A stretch of DNA of 15,056 bases from Lentisphaeria bacterium (GCA_003526375.1 DPDG01000008.1:1-15056), one strand, 5' to 3'; positions 7,596-14,496 are shown, numbered from the stretch's first letter. The notes: generated by a model from the letters alone, not told the origin. Numbers and translations are program-made.

Positions 7596-9539
7596 ATGAT
7601 TATTCCTTATCAGTATAATAAAATGGCAGCCGGAGCTACAGTCAATGATCCGAATCAAGCTGTGTTTGGCACCAGAGGTGTCTTCACCTTCCTCCGAAAC
7701 GGCTCCTGCAATCAAAGCGGAATGGTCATGGAGGGCCGTTATCTTGTTTCCAGCGCAATCAGCCGAATGGAGGTCTCATCAGCCGGAACGGCAATCCGGA
7801 CGACTGTGAATTATGGTGCGTCTGTAAATGTAAAGCACGGCGGAGTCGTTTCCAGCACCACGGTAAACAGCAACGGCGTTTTGGCTGTATCCTCTGGTGG
7901 AACAGCGCTTGAAACCATTCTGAACTCGCAGGGATACTGTTCCGTGAGTCCGGGTGGCTGGGGAAGCGGAATGAATATTCATTCACGGGGATATGTCTAT
8001 GTCTGTTCCAACGCGAGCGTCTGCAATGCACACGTTTCCTATGGCGGCGGACTTTACGGGCAAGGAACAAGCGCGACTTTTGAAAGCATCGTAGTTTCCA
8101 GCGGAGCAGACTTCAATGCAGGACAGTCCGTCGGAGTTGAGGTGCAGCACACCACTATTACGCAAAACGCCAGCTTCTGGTGTTACAGTGGTGTGAATCT
8201 GTCGCATACCACCGTCATGCCGGGGGCGTTTCTCGGGGTATCCTCCGGTGGGCAATGCTATGATGTGACCGTTGCTTCAGGGGCGCGAATTTACCACCAT
8301 GTATGGGGGCACGATTCCGAAACGCTTGTCACAGGATCAAACATGTTTGGTTCGTTTTACACATCAAACGGAACCGCATGCAACTATGTTCTGGTTTCAG
8401 GTCAGGATCAGCAGCTCTATTATTATGCCTCTGCGATCAGCACCATTATGAGCTCCGGCGGAAGCCAGTATGTTTCGTTTGGAGCCGTTGCACAATACAA
8501 CACGATCATGAGTTCCGGTCGCCAGTTTATTTATTCCTACGGCAGTGCATTGGATACCGTCATCTCGTCTGGCGGAAGCCAGTTTGCAGATTTTTTTGGA
8601 ACCGCTATCCGCACCACAGTCAAAAGCAGTGCATGGTTATACGTTACCAATTTCGGCCGTGCTCTCAGCACACTGGTGGAACGCGGAGGGTCTTGCTATT
8701 GCACCAATCGCGGGAATATGACCTCCACGCTGGTTTCCGGATGGCTGATGTTTACCAATGGATGTGCCGGAACGAACATCTCTGTGGCATCCAACGCATG
8801 GTGCTATATGCGATACGGGTGTTCAGGAAGAAATGCTGTTGTGTCTGGCGGTGGCGGTTTCAATCTCTCTTCCGGGTGCGAATTTGAAAATGTGACTGTT
8901 TCCACTGGAGGACGTCTGGAGGTTTACTCCATGTGTCAGGTTTCCAATGTGAAAGCAGAGCTTTGCAGCATGTTCATCGTCGCATATTGCGATCTGATTT
9001 CCGGAATTGTCGGCTCCAGCGCAAGGGCATGGATTTCAAACTATTGCAGCGCAGAAAATCTCACTGTTACGGAAAACGCTCTGGTAAGTGTTAATCAGAG
9101 CTGTGCGCTCACAAATGTTTCCGTCGGAAGTTCTGGCAGCCTCTTTGTCGGACAGAACTGTTCGGTGTTAGGCTTGAATGTTACGGAAGGAGGAACTGCG
9201 TGGATATGGAGTTCATGTGAAGCTGCAAACGTAACACTTGGAAACGGCGCTCTGCTTGCAGGGTCGACTTTCATCAATCTGGAAAATGTCCAGCTTGCTG
9301 AAGGGGCTGTCATGATTCTGCATTCAAGTCAATGTCATGTCACATCCGTATCCGTCGCAGGCGGCGCGAGCTTTTATCTTTCGCGCAACAATTATGCGAC
9401 CAGTGTTTCAGTTGAGTCGAATGGTCTCTTTTTTGTTGCGAGCGGAGCCAGCGCACTGGCTGTAACGAGTGCCGCCGGGGCCGTTATCAGCACCGAAAAC
9501 GGTGCATACATCCAATATGCAAACAACGAAGGTGAATAA
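7596..9539 (+). CDS. AIDA-type strand-loop-strand repeat protein, probable tail adhesin and glycosylation substrate
   Basis: This encodes 647 residues. ATG 7596 follows GAGGGG at 7585-7590. After a ~57-residue unique N-terminus the protein is made of about 30 repeats of ~19 residues, such as VNSNGVLAVSSGGTALETI and ISSGGSQFADFFGTAIRTT. These match the strand-loop-strand passenger repeats of AIDA-I and TibA, which are the acceptors of O-heptose on Ser/Thr in short loops. Such repeats stack as a beta-solenoid. Unlike real autotransporters there is no signal peptide, no outer-membrane barrel and no anchoring motif, so it should stay in the cytoplasm and join the virion. About 20 cysteines are present. 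The stop overlaps the start of the heptosyltransferase gene by one base. Genes on both sides are tail genes, so a fibre or tailspike role is inferred. Confidence 0.85.
   Translation: MIIPYQYNKMAAGATVNDPNQAVFGTRGVFTFLRNGSCNQSGMVMEGRYLVSSAISRMEVSSAGTAIRTTVNYGASVNVKHGGVVSSTTVNSNGVLAVSSGGTALETILNSQGYCSVSPGGWGSGMNIHSRGYVYVCSNASVCNAHVSYGGGLYGQGTSATFESIVVSSGADFNAGQSVGVEVQHTTITQNASFWCYSGVNLSHTTVMPGAFLGVSSGGQCYDVTVASGARIYHHVWGHDSETLVTGSNMFGSFYTSNGTACNYVLVSGQDQQLYYYASAISTIMSSGGSQYVSFGAVAQYNTIMSSGRQFIYSYGSALDTVISSGGSQFADFFGTAIRTTVKSSAWLYVTNFGRALSTLVERGGSCYCTNRGNMTSTLVSGWLMFTNGCAGTNISVASNAWCYMRYGCSGRNAVVSGGGGFNLSSGCEFENVTVSTGGRLEVYSMCQVSNVKAELCSMFIVAYCDLISGIVGSSARAWISNYCSAENLTVTENALVSVNQSCALTNVSVGSSGSLFVGQNCSVLGLNVTEGGTAWIWSSCEAANVTLGNGALLAGSTFINLENVQLAEGAVMILHSSQCHVTSVSVAGGASFYLSRNNYATSVSVESNGLFFVASGASALAVTSAAGAVISTENGAYIQYANNEGE
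7767..9520 (+). repeat. About 30 degenerate ~19-residue SLS repeats
   Basis: The consensus is close to V-x-S-x-G-x-x-x-V-x-S-G-G-x-A-x-x-T-x, with unit lengths of 17-21 residues. The middle of the gene (about 8430-8600) carries the most regular copies, with MSSGGSQY, MSSGRQF and ISSGGSQF in successive units. The DNA is diverged between units, so this is an old protein-level repeat and not a recent tandem expansion. Confidence 0.85.
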
Positions 9540-10783
9540 TGCAGGATTTTTCCATTCAATGCAAACCCAATGCGGATTTTTCGGTTGTAGAGCTTCCTCA
9601 GCGGAAAATGCTTGATATGCCATTCATTCCTCCGCCGGAGAATCCAACCGTTCCGGCTGTGGATGGCATCCTCTTTGATTTTAACAACGGACTTCGTGTC
9701 AGATTCCCCGATACCGGTGAATTCCGATGTGTATTCCGGGATTTAGACACAGATTGTCTGCTTTACTGTATGGATGTTAAACCCGGATGTACAATCGAAA
9801 GCGTCAAAAAGTTTTTCATTCGCTTTTCGCTTGAAATTTACCGTAAAGGGGAATTGGGGCAGCCGATCTTCCGGCATGATCTGAATCTATCCGGAAAAGA
9901 TGTCCTCATTCAGCTTCCGGCGGGGGCGCTGGGCGACAGTATTGCCTGGTTCTCATATGTTGAACGCTTTCTGAATAAACACAGATGTAAGCTGTTCTGC
10001 TCAATGGAACCTCGCATGGCGGAACTTTTCAAAGATCAGTATCCGGAAATCTCGTTCATTACAAAGGAGGAAGCCTCGAAGCTCAAGCCCTATGCGACTT
10101 ACAACCTCGGCCTTTTCTTTGGAGGAGATAGTGATCATCAGCCGTTTGATTTCAGAGCGGTTGGACTGCATCGGACAGCGGGACTTCTGCTCGGTCTGGA
10201 GGATGATGAACTCGGAGATGATCCTCCTCGAGTGAATCTTTCCGCGCCCCGGCAGATCAGGGAGAAGTATGTCTGCATTGCGTCACAGGCTTCCAGCCAG
10301 TGCAAATACTGGAACAACCCTTCCGGCTGGCGCGAAGTCGTTGCCTTTCTGAAGGAACAGGGGTATCGCGTCCTCTGCATTGACAGAATGCCGGAGTATG
10401 GATCGGACTATGTTTGGAATCACATCCCCTACGGAAGCGAAGATTTCACAGGAGACAGACCATTGCAGGAACGCATCAACCTCCTCAAAGACGCTGAATT
10501 TTTTATCGGCCTGTCATCCGGTCTTTCCTGGCTGGCGTGGTGTTGCCATGTCCCGGTCATCCTGATTTCCGGATTTACTGATCCGGTCAATGAGTTTTAC
10601 ACGCCGTATCGGGTGCTGAATCCTTCCGTATGTCACGGATGCTGGAATGACATGCGGTGTGAATTCAACCACTTCGATTTTCTCTGGTGCCCCCGGAAAA
10701 AGGAGGCAAAGGACAAATTCGAATGCTCGAAAGCCATTACATCAAAAATGGTCATTGATAAAATCAGGAGACTTGCACAATGA
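9539..10783 (+). CDS. Autotransporter-type strand-loop-strand O-heptosyltransferase (TibC/Aah family)
   Basis: This encodes 414 residues, close to the ~400 of TibC and Aah. Enzymes of this family transfer heptose from ADP-heptose to Ser/Thr in SLS repeats in the cytoplasm. Visible family signatures are PAGALGDSIAWFSYVE (residues 127-142), with D133 the probable counterpart of the catalytic Asp, and YWNNPSGWREVVAFLKEQG (from 257). Also present are a GT9-like donor-site segment, FIGLSSGLSWLAW (322-334), and the SGFTDP turn (344-349). A cysteine finger of C365-x2-C368, C384 and C396 matches the iron-binding motif known from the TibC structure, with an extra C374 inside. ATG 9539 shares a base with the previous stop (TAATG), with AAGG at 9529-9532. 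This implies coupled synthesis with its likely substrate. No residue loss suggesting inactivity is seen. Confidence 0.9.
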   Translation: MQDFSIQCKPNADFSVVELPQRKMLDMPFIPPPENPTVPAVDGILFDFNNGLRVRFPDTGEFRCVFRDLDTDCLLYCMDVKPGCTIESVKKFFIRFSLEIYRKGELGQPIFRHDLNLSGKDVLIQLPAGALGDSIAWFSYVERFLNKHRCKLFCSMEPRMAELFKDQYPEISFITKEEASKLKPYATYNLGLFFGGDSDHQPFDFRAVGLHRTAGLLLGLEDDELGDDPPRVNLSAPRQIREKYVCIASQASSQCKYWNNPSGWREVVAFLKEQGYRVLCIDRMPEYGSDYVWNHIPYGSEDFTGDRPLQERINLLKDAEFFIGLSSGLSWLAWCCHVPVILISGFTDPVNEFYTPYRVLNPSVCHGCWNDMRCEFNHFDFLWCPRKKEAKDKFECSKAITSKMVIDKIRRLAQ

Positions 10784-11271
10784 GCAGAATTACTTTTTGT
10801 AAACTGACGCAAGCCCAGTATGATGCCATCGAAACCCCGAATCCTGAAACTGTTTATTTCCTGACAGATGCCAATGCCATCTGCCTCGGTTCCCGGACAT
10901 ACGTCAGCAGGGAGAAAGCTGACCGATTCCTGGTAAAACGTGTGTTTGCTCATGATACTTACGGTGTCGTTGCGTATCTTGATACAAACAATACCATGGA
11001 GCTTTCCGGATACTTTGCCGAAGAAATCTCCCGAATTGAGCTGTGGCTTGTTTCCGCCAATCCTGATATAACCGGCAATGTTGTCCTGACGCATGGCTCC
11101 GAACGTTTCACGGTTCCGGTCAATGCAACTGCAACACGCTGTTCACTCGCACCATCTTCCCCCTTGAGCGGGCGGATCGCTATTGCCAGAGATACAGCCG
11201 ATCCGGACGATACACTCAATGATGGAACTGATGCGGTTACCGCGCTGGTCGTCGACTGGAGGTGTTACTGA
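10780..11271 (+). CDS. Putative tail-tip protein with YFLTD-type N-terminal module
   Basis: This encodes 163 residues beginning MSRITFCKLTQAQYDAIE. ATG 10780 overlaps the heptosyltransferase stop by four bases (ATGA), with AGGAG at 10766-10770. Residues 1 to about 40 match the short module found at the N-terminus of many phage fibre proteins: Q-Y-x-A-I/L-E, then VYFLTDANAICLGS. The protein at 12854 has the same module. The remainder is a predicted beta domain with VKRVFAHDTYGVVAYLD and IELWLVSANPD segments, probably a fibre or adhesin head. It has no signal or membrane segment. The placement right after the glycosyltransferase suggests it belongs to the same adhesion complex, but whether it is modified is unknown. 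Confidence 0.65.
   Translation: MSRITFCKLTQAQYDAIETPNPETVYFLTDANAICLGSRTYVSREKADRFLVKRVFAHDTYGVVAYLDTNNTMELSGYFAEEISRIELWLVSANPDITGNVVLTHGSERFTVPVNATATRCSLAPSSPLSGRIAIARDTADPDDTLNDGTDAVTALVVDWRCY
11258..11262 (+). promoter_or_regulatory. Ribosome binding site that selects the start at 11271
   Basis: GGAGG sits eight bases before ATG 11271. It decides against the in-frame GTG at 11262, which overlaps the site itself. Confidence 0.65.
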
Positions 11272-12083
11272 TGCCGTTACTGGATCGAATTCGGGCACGA
11301 GTTCGGGAAAAAGATTGTTTCATTGCAATTTTCCCAGAAGATGGATTTTCCATACTCAGCCCAATGAATGACAAGATTTTTCCTGTTCCTAATTCTGCAC
11401 AAACTGGATGTCGGGATATTGACGATGGAATGGCGACACTGACTTACAATTCGCTGGCAACGTCAGATGCGTTTGATTTTATCAGTGGCAATTACGGTTC
11501 CCGATTCTATCTGAAGGCGAATCTCAGCGGCCGGACACCTCATCATACGCTCATGATGCGGGCATTTCTGACGGATACGACCAATGTGACAGAATATCCT
11601 TTTTCTTATCGCGTTATATTCTGCCACAACGGAGGAACTTCTTATCTGGATCATGCCAATCTCTCATGCAGCATTGAAATTGATGGGCAAAATCGATTTT
11701 ATGGAATCAAGTCTTATGCTTGTTTTCAGAACTCTTCAGAATTCGGCTCAGGGAGTACGGTAACGCGATCTGCCGGCAATATTAAGAAGGCTTATGCCCG
11801 GGAATCACTTTCCGGTCGATGGCTGACTGTTGCAACAAGCGTAGATCAGACAACGCGGATTCACCGCCTTTATCTTAATGGTGAAGAAATCCTGTCAGAA
11901 AGCCGTGCGTCCTGGACTTCGGATAGAAACATGTTCTCCTGTACTTCCGATTACAATTCCTGCTGGCTAGGGCATAGCTATGCGACAAAGGAATTTTATG
12001 GAATCACATCACGAGTCGCATGGGCAGCGACTTTCAGTTCGGTTTTGAGTGCCGAAGAAATCAAATTCCTTTCGGAGGAGTAA
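11271..12083 (+). CDS. LamG/concanavalin A-like lectin-domain tail protein
   Basis: This encodes 270 residues beginning MPLLDRIRARVREKD. ATG 11271 overlaps the previous stop (TGATG) and has GGAGG at optimal spacing. The C-terminal ~100 residues carry the signature of the LamG / ConA-like jelly-roll family. It has GRWLTVATSVD (from residue 182), LYLNGEEI (200-207), a glycine/tyrosine strand EFYGITSRVAWAATFSSV, and the closing LSAEEIKFLSEE (259-270). Such domains bind carbohydrates and are often found in phage receptor-binding proteins and tail-tip adhesins. No catalytic glycoside-hydrolase motif is visible. Residues 1 to about 50 may be the attachment region. It is a good candidate for binding host surface polysaccharide. 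Confidence 0.75.
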   Translation: MPLLDRIRARVREKDCFIAIFPEDGFSILSPMNDKIFPVPNSAQTGCRDIDDGMATLTYNSLATSDAFDFISGNYGSRFYLKANLSGRTPHHTLMMRAFLTDTTNVTEYPFSYRVIFCHNGGTSYLDHANLSCSIEIDGQNRFYGIKSYACFQNSSEFGSGSTVTRSAGNIKKAYARESLSGRWLTVATSVDQTTRIHRLYLNGEEILSESRASWTSDRNMFSCTSDYNSCWLGHSYATKEFYGITSRVAWAATFSSVLSAEEIKFLSEE

Positions 12084-12443
12084 ATGCATTACATCAAATG
12101 GAACGAAGCGCAGACATCCTATGAAATTTGGCATGGCCCTAGTATCGGTGTTGCCGCCATGACTGCAATGGGATATGTGCGGGTTGAAACGCTTCCGGTT
12201 GTCACGCCGGAAACGCCTCCGCTTGATTCGCTCGTATTCAGCAAATATCAGGTGGCAAAAAAACTTATGGAACTTGGATTGTGGGAAAACATAAAATCCG
12301 GATTGAGTGACGAGCAAAGGGATTTCCTTTATCTCGCACAGGATTTTTCTCTTGCCGATCCGAATTTCGCAGCAATTTACAGCCAACTCAAATCCCAGAT
12401 TCCGGACGTTGAAGAACTGCTCCGGGAATGTGTCCTGAGCTGA
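12084..12443 (+). CDS. Small fibre-associated hypothetical protein
   Basis: This encodes 119 residues. ATG 12084 directly abuts the previous stop, with GGAGGAG at 12074-12080 inside the end of the preceding gene. The N-terminal ~45 residues, MHYIKWNEAQTSYEIWHG onward, look like a small beta unit. The C-terminal ~70 residues are helical, with FSKYQVAKKLMELGLWENI and LSDEQRDFLYLAQDFSLAD segments. From recall, similar helical C-terminal segments occur in short proteins encoded after phage fibre genes, where an assembly or accessory role is suspected. No enzyme motif is seen and the function is unassigned. Confidence 0.6.
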   Translation: MHYIKWNEAQTSYEIWHGPSIGVAAMTAMGYVRVETLPVVTPETPPLDSLVFSKYQVAKKLMELGLWENIKSGLSDEQRDFLYLAQDFSLADPNFAAIYSQLKSQIPDVEELLRECVLS

Positions 12444-12444
12444 A

Positions 12445-12448
12445 GAGG
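12445..12448 (+). promoter_or_regulatory. Ribosome binding site that selects the start at 12454
   Basis: GAGG is five bases before ATG 12454. The in-frame GTG at 12448 overlaps this site and is therefore unlikely to be the start. Confidence 0.55.
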
Positions 12449-12453
12449 TGCTC

Positions 12454-12825
12454 ATGAAAGCAAAATATATTCAAAAAGGCGATGCGGTGGATTATATCCC
12501 AAATCAAGACATGGATGCGGGAGAAATCGTGTGCCTTGGCAACCTGATTGGGATCACACGAATTCCGATCAAGGCAGGAACACTTGGAACTCTTACCCTT
12601 TCCGGGGTTTTCGATATCATCAAACAGGCGGGAGTCACTTTCTCCACTGGCGACAGTGTCTGTTGGAACTCTTCTTCCGGATCTGCCGCGCATACTGGAG
12701 TTGTTCTTGGCCTTGCCATTGAAAAATCCAGCGCTGACTCCGAACACGTCCGAGTGCTTTTGAACTGCAACGCAAATTCACAAAAAGAATCGTCCGGAGC
12801 GGATGCCGAATGGCTTCCGCTTTAA
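12454..12825 (+). CDS. DUF2190-like phage decoration protein
   Basis: This encodes 123 residues beginning MKAKYIQKGDAVDYIPN. The layout follows the DUF2190 family: a short N-terminal Y-x-x-x-G-D segment, A-G-E-I-V-C-L-G-N-L-I-G-I, an ITRIPIKAGTLGTLTLSGV strand region, FDIIKQAGVTFSTGDSVCW, and a closing GLAIEKSSADSEHVRVLLN. The length is also typical. DUF2190 proteins are usually encoded close to the major capsid gene and are thought to decorate capsids. Here the gene sits among tail-fibre genes, which is unusual and suggests a tail or fibre-base version. There is no signal or membrane segment. Confidence 0.75.
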   Translation: MKAKYIQKGDAVDYIPNQDMDAGEIVCLGNLIGITRIPIKAGTLGTLTLSGVFDIIKQAGVTFSTGDSVCWNSSSGSAAHTGVVLGLAIEKSSADSEHVRVLLNCNANSQKESSGADAEWLPL

Positions 12826-12853
12826 CTTCAACGCCATAACAAAAGGAATCACC

Positions 12854-13420
12854 ATGGCAAAAGTTCTCTTTTTTACCGCGACGGCGGCTCAGTATGCCGC
12901 TCTCGAAGCCAAAGACGAAAACGCCCTTTATTTCCTGACCGATACGGGAGAGCTTTATAAGGGGACAATCCGCTTCAGCTTCCCCGTTCGACAGGTCGCC
13001 GATTTTCCCGCAACCGGTGAAGCGGGAGTCATCTATGTGAACGCCTCCGGCGAGGCAAGGATCTGGGCTGGTTCCTCCTATATCACCATCGGAGGAAATC
13101 TCACAGATAAATTCCTCTCTGCGGCAGTTCGTCATGAGGTCAGCGCGGAAGAAGCCGGCAATGGAATTTACACCGGAATGTCTGAAGGGGACATCGGGAT
13201 TCTTTTCACGATGAACAACGGAGATGAACTTTTCGTTCGCCTGACCGATCTGGTTGACACTTATACAGCAGACAATTCCGCAAGCAAAGGTGTGGCTGTC
13301 ACGGTCACTGGTTACAAGATCGCGGCAGAAGTAAATCTCTCCGCTGAAAGCGGGAATCTCGCCGAACTCAAGGACGATGGGGTGTTCGTTCCGCCGCTGG
13401 AATGGCAAACCGTCGAATAA
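12854..13420 (+). CDS. Putative tail-fibre protein with YFLTD-type N-terminal module
   Basis: This encodes 188 residues beginning MAKVLFFTATAAQYAALE. ATG 12854 follows AAGGA at 12843-12847. An in-frame ATG at 12803 would overlap the previous gene and lacks a good site. The first 40 residues hold QYAALEAKDENALYFLTD and TGELYKGT, the same module as in the protein at 10780 and in many fibre proteins. Next comes a beta segment, VADFPATGEAGVIYVNASG, followed by IWAGSSYITIGG, a short repeat unit typical of fibre shafts. The C-terminal part, with LVDTYTADNSASKG, resembles shaft or trimerisation segments. It is probably a short accessory fibre. No enzymatic motif is recognised. Confidence 0.7.
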   Translation: MAKVLFFTATAAQYAALEAKDENALYFLTDTGELYKGTIRFSFPVRQVADFPATGEAGVIYVNASGEARIWAGSSYITIGGNLTDKFLSAAVRHEVSAEEAGNGIYTGMSEGDIGILFTMNNGDELFVRLTDLVDTYTADNSASKGVAVTVTGYKIAAEVNLSAESGNLAELKDDGVFVPPLEWQTVE

Positions 13421-13467
13421 AGGATTCCGGGATGCAACTCCGACCATCGTGGCGGAGTACAAAACAC

Positions 13468-13473
13468 AGGAGG
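13468..13473 (+). promoter_or_regulatory. Consensus ribosome binding site that selects the start at 13477
   Basis: A perfect AGGAGG lies three bases before ATG 13477. In-frame ATGs upstream at 13402 and 13432 lack such a site, and the first lies within the preceding gene. Confidence 0.65.
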
Positions 13474-13476
13474 AAT

Positions 13477-13914
13477 ATGAATCGTCTCAAAGAAATCAAG
13501 GAACTGAAGGCTCTGGCGGAGGAACTTCAGCTCGAAAACCGCGAGATCATCCGCAAGTACAAAATTACCGAACTTGCCAGCATCTACAATGGAATCGGGC
13601 CGGATTCCTTTCCCGAATGGCTGCGAGGGCTTATTTCCGCCCTGCATCCGAGCCTCGCTGTCGTGGTCTTTATACACGACATCGAGTGGCATGAGTCGGA
13701 CGGTTCGAAAGAGAAATTCACCGAATCCAACAACCGCTTCAAAACCAACGGCTACACGGTGGCGAAAGCAAATTACAGCTGGTGGAATCCGCTCCGCTAC
13801 ATCGTCATGAACCATGCCCGCAGATTCGGGAACATCTGCCAGCTGTTCGGCTGGGCCGCCTGGTGTTCTCCCTGCGAGTGTGCCGTGTGCAAAAAGAAAA
13901 GAGGTGAAGAGTGA
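13477..13914 (+). CDS. Conserved phage protein with HD motif, possible phospholipase-like fold
   Basis: This encodes 145 residues beginning MNRLKEIKELKALAEELQ, with a charged helical N-terminus. The core IYNGIGPDSFPEWLRGL is followed by a hydrophobic stretch and FIHDIEWHESDGSKEKF. It continues NNRFKTNG, then WWNPLRYIVMNHARRFG. An aromatic and cysteine-rich end, FGWAAWCSPCECAVCKKK, closes the protein. From recall, small phage proteins with NG-x-GP near the N-terminus and a H-D pair on a helix have been compared with secreted phospholipase A2 folds. The catalytic reading is inference and untested. The four C-terminal cysteines could form a metal site. It stands at the end of the tail genes and overlaps the lipoprotein gene by four bases (GTGA), so a lysis or envelope role is plausible. 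Confidence 0.6.
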   Translation: MNRLKEIKELKALAEELQLENREIIRKYKITELASIYNGIGPDSFPEWLRGLISALHPSLAVVVFIHDIEWHESDGSKEKFTESNNRFKTNGYTVAKANYSWWNPLRYIVMNHARRFGNICQLFGWAAWCSPCECAVCKKKRGEE

Positions 13915-14141
13915 AAATTGGGCGGTTCACAGCCGCAATCGCCGGGGCGGTCGTTCTTGCAATGACCGCCGGATGTTCTCAGGAAATTGTCTATCGGGAA
14001 TTTTTCGCACCGACTGACGATGTCAAACTTGTCCGCGAAGACGGTTCAACGGTGGGAGCCGTAAAAATCGAAGCCACTCGGCATGGCGTTCCCAACTGGA
14101 GCGACCATAAAACTCTCTCCGTGTCATTCATGGGGCTTTAA
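13911..14141 (+). CDS. Small lipoprotein (76 aa)
   Basis: This starts at GTG 13911 inside the previous stop, with GAGGTGA at 13901-13907. The N-terminus is a lipoprotein signal: K2 and R5, a hydrophobic core at about residues 6-18, and a lipobox ending A-G-C22. The mature part is about 55 residues with a charged EIVYREFFAPTDDVKL segment and a C-terminal beta-like tail. Small phage lipoproteins at the end of late operons can be outer-membrane spanins or superinfection-exclusion factors. The length and position fit, but no partner inner-membrane spanin was recognised, so no specific function is assigned. Confidence 0.65.
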   Translation: MKIGRFTAAIAGAVVLAMTAGCSQEIVYREFFAPTDDVKLVREDGSTVGAVKIEATRHGVPNWSDHKTLSVSFMGL

Positions 14142-14161
14142 CTAACAGAAAGGATTTTTCC

Positions 14162-14491
14162 ATGACCACGAAAAAACAGAAAATCACTGCAGTTCTCGCG
14201 CTCGCAATCGCCTTCGGTCTCGGCATGGCGGTGATGTGCGGATGCTCTTACTTCACCCAGGAAAAGGTCGCCGAAATCCACAAAACGGTCGGGACCATTC
14301 TGGATATCGCCTACACCTCCGGCGGAGCTGTTCTTGTCGAACAGAAGATCGACCAGCTCGTCGCCGACGGCAAGATCACGGCTCAGCAGGGAGAAATGCT
14401 GAAAGCTGCCGCCCAGAAGTCTTACGAGGCTCTGCAGGCCAAACTCACGGAACTTTCTGTCAAAGACGTGACCGTCGAAGTTTCCGAGTAA
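14162..14491 (+). CDS. Small lipoprotein with helical mature part (109 aa)
   Basis: ATG 14162 follows AAAGG at 14149-14153. The signal is lysine-rich (K4, K5, K7), with a long hydrophobic core at residues 8-26 and a lipobox-like M-C-G-C28. The mature part is helical, with QEKVAEIHKTVGTILDI and VEQKIDQLVADGKITAQQGE segments, and ends in a valine-rich tail. It is the last gene before the terminator. With the preceding lipoprotein it may act at the host envelope during lysis or to block other phages; both ideas are inference. It could alternatively be a membrane-anchored helical protein, since the hydrophobic segment might remain as an anchor if not lipidated. Confidence 0.65.
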   Translation: MTTKKQKITAVLALAIAFGLGMAVMCGCSYFTQEKVAEIHKTVGTILDIAYTSGGAVLVEQKIDQLVADGKITAQQGEMLKAAAQKSYEALQAKLTELSVKDVTVEVSE

Positions 14492-14496
14492 AAATG

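Noticed and set aside
8303..8887. Plus-strand open frame in another phase inside the SLS gene
   Set aside because: It is out of phase with the clear repeat protein. The translation is Arg/Cys/His-rich without a family or ribosome binding site.
7767..9520. CRISPR array or DNA tandem repeat
   Set aside because: The periodicity is at protein level in a single open frame with diverged DNA. There are no identical direct repeats with unique spacers.
7596..9539. SLS gene as a true autotransporter adhesin
   Set aside because: No signal peptide at the N-terminus and no beta-barrel at the C-terminus; tail genes lie on both sides.
12635..13462. Minus-strand open frame of 275 codons
   Set aside because: It covers parts of two well-supported plus-strand genes and the gap between them. 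No motif or ribosome binding site supports it.
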